Shown here piece by piece: positions 61,601-64,000 of a stretch of DNA of 64,000 bases (position 1 is the first letter of the stretch; each line of letters starts with the position of its first letter). The position numbers and the translations under genes are program-made. Origin of the DNA: an uncultured Prevotellaceae bacterium (GTDB lineage: Bacteria; Bacteroidota; Bacteroidia; Bacteroidales; Bacteroidaceae); contig CAMHNI010000002.1 in NCBI GenBank assembly GCA_946186505.1, forward strand, positions 124,001 through 188,000, in the 5' to 3' direction. The notes beneath the pieces were generated by a model. It ran no database searches, had not been told where the DNA came from, and worked only from the letters and a program-made list of their open reading frames with translations.

Positions 61601-64000
61601 GGCTCCCGAGGCTGAGACTATTACCCTGACTCCTGTATTCACCGAGAACACCGTGTCGCTCGCCGACCGCACAGAGCCCGTCACACTGAAGTATAACTTC
61701 CGTCGCGACCAGGGTGCTCCTACAGTGGGTTACCAGAACCAGACTGGCATCTGGGTGGCACAGGCTACCATCAATGGAAAGACCATCGACGTGAAGGCTG
61801 ACTTCGACACCAATAATGGTGGTAAGTTTGCCAATGGCAACTGGAACGACTGGGCACAGCTCAACAACGGTACGAAGTTCACCATACCGTCATGCAAGGG
61901 CGCTACTGTCAGCGTAGAGGCATATAATGAACTGGGTACTGGCGACAGCCCGCTGACCATCGACGGACAGAGCGACTACACCAGCGCCAAGACCATCAGC
62001 TACACCATCGCCGGCTCAGCTGAAACCATCGACGTGGTCATCGGCAGCGAAGGCAGCTACTACCGCTACATCCAGGTCGTACTGCCCGTAGTGCAGAGCC
62101 AGGGCGGCGGCGAGACATTCGTCAATGAGTCGGCCAAGGTGGTATGGAGTATGACTGACACAGAGAATCCCGGCACGTCCGAAGCTACTCCAAAGAGTGC
62201 ATTCTCAACCATTGCCTTTGACTACGGAACTGCCACGATTACTGGCACACAGGGCATTACTGATGAGAACGCAGCATCTACCGGCATAACTGGTATCAAG
62301 TTCAAACCTGCAACTGACAAGAACGACCTGCTTAAGTGGTATGTTAAGCCGGCAGCAGGACTCACATTCACCCCAACGAAACTGACTGGCTATGTGAACC
62401 GTTGCGGCACCGACTCTGAAAAGGGTATCACCATCTCTGCCTATACAGAAGGTAAGAGTCCAACAGCATTAGGCACTTGGACGGCGCTGCGCGCCACTAA
62501 GACTTCTGCACAGAAGCCATACGATGCAACAGCCATCTATAAGTACACTATTGAACTGACTGCCGACCAGCAAGCTGCATTAGCTTCTGGTGACGGTTTC
62601 TACCTGACATCAACCATTGGTGTTGGAAATACCAAGGAAGGTGCATTCGGAGAAGTAACCATCGAGGGTATCATCAACGGTACCGTTGCCAATGTCAACA
62701 AGTACACCCTGGCTACCGCCGTTGCTCCCGAGGCAGCCGGCAGCATCAACGTCTACCCGAAGGCTGACGAATACGAGGAGGGCAGCGAGGTGACACTCAC
62801 CGCCACCGAGAACTTCGGCTTCGACTTCGTCAACTGGACGAACGCCGCCGGTCAGGAGGTTTCTACCGAGGCCAAGTTCAAGTACACCGTGAACAGCAAC
62901 GAGACGCTGACCGCCAACTTCAAGGCCGTGGAGACCTACGAGCTGAAGCTGACCGTGGATGGCACCAACGACTACATGGTGACTGTCAGCCCGGCTCCGA
63001 CCGTAGTCGATGGTAAGATGATGTACGAGGCTGGCACGGCTGTGCAGCTGACCGCCAACCAGTACGAGGGTCTGGTGACCTTCACTAACTGGAGCGACGG
63101 CGAGACCAATAGTAGCAAGCTCATCAGCATGACCGAGAATACGGAGATCACCGCCATGTATGCTCAGTCCGACATCATCGCCGGTTGGGACTTCTATAAG
63201 AGTGGTGGTGACGGCCGCAAGGCTGACTTCTATGCCGAGGACAACGATGCCGACGCACTGAGTCTGGTGAATACCGCAGATGGCACAACCTCAGGCTGGC
63301 TCGACAAGAGCACAGAAGCCGCCGGAGGCTACGAGAGCTTCAAGGGTGCTGCTGTCAACTGGCGCACTGGCACAAGCAACGGTGACGTGGGTAACTACCA
63401 CTGGCAGACCAAGGTCAACGCCGAAGCCTTCACCGACATCAAGGTGCAGTTCCAGATGCTGTATAACTATAACGCCTACCAGACCTACGATGCAGAGTAC
63501 TCGCTCGATGGCGAAAGCTGGACCAAGTTCGGTAGCATCACCATGAGCGGCGCCAAAGCAGAGGCTTCGTTCAGCGAGCAGTTGCCTGCTGGGGCCAACA
63601 ACCAGAAGGATCTCTACATCCGAATGATTGCCGACAAGACCTCGAAGGTGGATGGTACTGCCTCAGCCAACGACGGTAACACGCTGGCCATGTTCTTCAT
63701 CACTGGCACACCGAAGCTCGTTAACGACGGCAAGGCTCCTGTACTTGTCTCGAACGTCCCCGCCGACAATGCCACGGGCGTATCAGCCAGCGGTAAGATT
63801 GTGCTGACCTTCGACGAGCGTGTCAAGGTGGCTGAGGGTACCAAGGCTACGCTGGGTACTGTCGAGTTGACACCGACCGTGAGCGGCAAGACCGTTACCT
63901 TCGAGTACAAGGGTCTGGAGTACAGCACCGATTACACATTCGCTCTGCCTGGCAACTCGATTGCTGACCTCACAGATAACTTCATCACCGAAGCCATCTC
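58623..64000 (+). CDS. Giant secreted multidomain protein (Ig-like, tandem repeat, InlB-type), 3' truncated
   Basis: The frame from ATG 58623 stays open to the last base, more than 1790 codons, so the C-terminus is outside the window. Signal peptide MKYKLLRFSLLSILAMLWGG is followed by a beta domain, a BIG2-type Ig domain near residues 165-260 (EVTWSSSDESVAKIEG, IKGLAEGTTTIKAVY), and two tandem units of about 370-385 residues each (59855-60957 and 60958-62112). A divergent InlB B-repeat follows (YEEGSEVTLTATENFGFDFV), then a lectin-like beta domain (IIAGWDFYKSGGDGRKADFY) and a Big_5 Ig-like domain (LVSNVPADNATGVSASGKIV) at the window edge. In Prevotella, proteins of this build often end in a pectate-lyase-type domain and a sorting tail; here that is prediction only. 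Confidence 0.9.
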   Translation, partial: MKYKLLRFSLLSILAMLWGGFIPLWAAEATGTITFGTNNVKINSSSVTGDDSQGNTWTITTEGTTSFTTNATYYQVGSSSKPATSITFTTTLPQAVNVKSISAKFGGFSGTAGSVTLKVDETSVGTGQLNGTSDVTVSSTISGTGTVLTVSVTGIAKGVKCYNISYTYDDPLTATTLTLGDHQELVYVGQSVDLPTATVAADGTPVSGAEVTWSSSDESVAKIEGQTIKGLAEGTTTIKAVYAGDATYASSVATYEVKVEEALTNPYTYTFEKKIFEQTLQTEKLKAVNWTVESNGDFWNYDKTKGQQFGSGNIPAKELTLSTSDIPGTITSVKINTSGANDIAATVGVTVGGKAFNYGSETTASLTATATDYEFTGSASGEIKISYAQTSSKAIYIKSIEVTYSTEEPAGFRDFAVNLTNADAIPTTNTNFGVKVAEDGSYTAVAADDATANFTVSANRFNDAQHGWVDCVFTVPVEGAVKIELGDCQYGAQSGTIVDAEGNSTDIKANATKKCWDKNAPNDNVVVAYYAGTSATTLTITYNGYSPFIAVTSIDPSQIPNEATLTFNVAAAGAEGLAPAAQKVEIGSTVTIPANTTLYKEGYTLTAWTDGSTDYTAGQQVTVSEDMTLTPVFTENTVTFADRTAETTLVWQFGEKNGAGTLNAQGKKTILVTQATIGEAVIDVKMDIDATNGKINNVGRGDQWAQCNDGTILTIPAYKGTAVSFDSYSNATGTTIGGADAVNKAATYDGTAETLDILAKGMDYIASVTAVYPVPAAEEEKFVDIKADFTNGSFFTAEETSVTTAGLKMNEDGTFTRVAADDATANAVITGKYHSDQHGLANFSATVKVLGTVKVSMGSCAWGGDVTVKNAEGQTVATFNTNNGACWSNSKPEENVLFAYYKVNEPTTLTISGGSYTPYFAVEAVSPELIPNDVKFVFDIAGAGAEGVAPETETVAIGKNYTLPKNFTLYKEGSTLTGWTDGTNTYAPGDTIVAPEAETITLTPVFTENTVSLADRTEPVTLKYNFRRDQGAPTVGYQNQTGIWVAQATINGKTIDVKADFDTNNGGKFANGNWNDWAQLNNGTKFTIPSCKGATVSVEAYNELGTGDSPLTIDGQSDYTSAKTISYTIAGSAETIDVVIGSEGSYYRYIQVVLPVVQSQGGGETFVNESAKVVWSMTDTENPGTSEATPKSAFSTIAFDYGTATITGTQGITDENAASTGITGIKFKPATDKNDLLKWYVKPAAGLTFTPTKLTGYVNRCGTDSEKGITISAYTEGKSPTALGTWTALRATKTSAQKPYDATAIYKYTIELTADQQAALASGDGFYLTSTIGVGNTKEGAFGEVTIEGIINGTVANVNKYTLATAVAPEAAGSINVYPKADEYEEGSEVTLTATENFGFDFVNWTNAAGQEVSTEAKFKYTVNSNETLTANFKAVETYELKLTVDGTNDYMVTVSPAPTVVDGKMMYEAGTAVQLTANQYEGLVTFTNWSDGETNSSKLISMTENTEITAMYAQSDIIAGWDFYKSGGDGRKADFYAEDNDADALSLVNTADGTTSGWLDKSTEAAGGYESFKGAAVNWRTGTSNGDVGNYHWQTKVNAEAFTDIKVQFQMLYNYNAYQTYDAEYSLDGESWTKFGSITMSGAKAEASFSEQLPAGANNQKDLYIRMIADKTSKVDGTASANDGNTLAMFFITGTPKLVNDGKAPVLVSNVPADNATGVSASGKIVLTFDERVKVAEGTKATLGTVELTPTVSGKTVTFEYKGLEYSTDYTFALPGNSIADLTDNFITEAI
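59855..62112 (+). repeat. Two tandem ~1.1-kb protein-domain repeats in the giant secreted protein
   Basis: Unit 1 (59855-60957) and unit 2 (60958-62112) share ordered stretches: VAADDATAN in both, DAQHGW versus SDQHGL, AGAEGLAP versus AGAEGVAP, TLYKEGYTLTAWTDG versus TLYKEGSTLTGWTDG, and LTPVFTENTV in both. They diverge too much at DNA level for a recent duplication. Confidence 0.8.

Overview
The window looks like a chromosomal segment of a gut or oral Bacteroidales, most probably Prevotella/Segatella. The support is SusC/SusD pairs, FAS1 lipoproteins, DUF4954- and DUF5686-type proteins, VirE/BT4734-type primase-helicase, capsule genes with Bacteroidetes-style promoters (TTTG then TAnnTTTG about 20 bp downstream) and few strong Shine-Dalgarno sites. 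Species is inferred from gene content only. Every confidently called gene is on the + strand.

Region 1 (1-14883) is a polysaccharide utilization locus: a 5'-truncated FAS1-type protein, a FAS1 lipoprotein, SusC, SusD, a secreted protein of unknown function, a family 4 rhamnogalacturonan lyase and a family 115 alpha-glucuronidase. The likely substrate is pectin (rhamnogalacturonan I) or a glucuronic-acid-decorated glycan. The unfinished giant secreted protein at 58623-64000 may serve the same substrate.

Region 2 (15160-26963) holds mostly housekeeping or stand-alone genes: a fucose/arabinose isomerase-like enzyme, HflX, a hexapeptide-repeat protein (DUF4954-like), an M16 lipoprotein protease, class I fumarase, an M6 protease with a sorting tail, and NagB. 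A strong terminator follows nagB.

Region 3 (27011-48347) is a capsule/exopolysaccharide locus with a good promoter. It encodes Wza-like export, Wzz, phosphomannose isomerase, Wzx, Wzy and three glycosyltransferases. It ends with a sugar aminotransferase, a PglC-like phosphosugar transferase, a 4,6-dehydratase, two NTP_transf_5 proteins and a second, WcaJ-type phosphosugar transferase. The Wzx-to-GT2 block is visibly AT-rich and is preceded by a possible scrap of a PD-(D/E)XK nuclease gene. Inserted in this locus is a 2874-bp segment (38103-40976) with equal 91-bp inverted ends built from AATGTAAGT repeats. It encodes a cysteine-rich protein and a primase-helicase. I consider this the best candidate for an undescribed element.

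Region 4 (48472-58462) contains lepA, a Crp/Fnr regulator, a 2-keto-3-deoxygluconate kinase, a DUF5686-type outer-membrane protein, and a four-gene operon (HisC-like PLP enzyme, CDP-alcohol phosphotransferase, flippase-like membrane protein, choline-phosphate-cytidylyltransferase-like enzyme). That operon looks like a pathway that makes, activates and attaches an amino-alcohol head group.

Region 5 (58623 to the end) is one open reading frame of more than 1790 codons. It encodes a secreted multidomain protein that runs off the window. Small repeats recur throughout: 7-bp tandem repeats butting against start codons, and 32-bp inverted repeats that supply part of two lipoprotein signal peptides.
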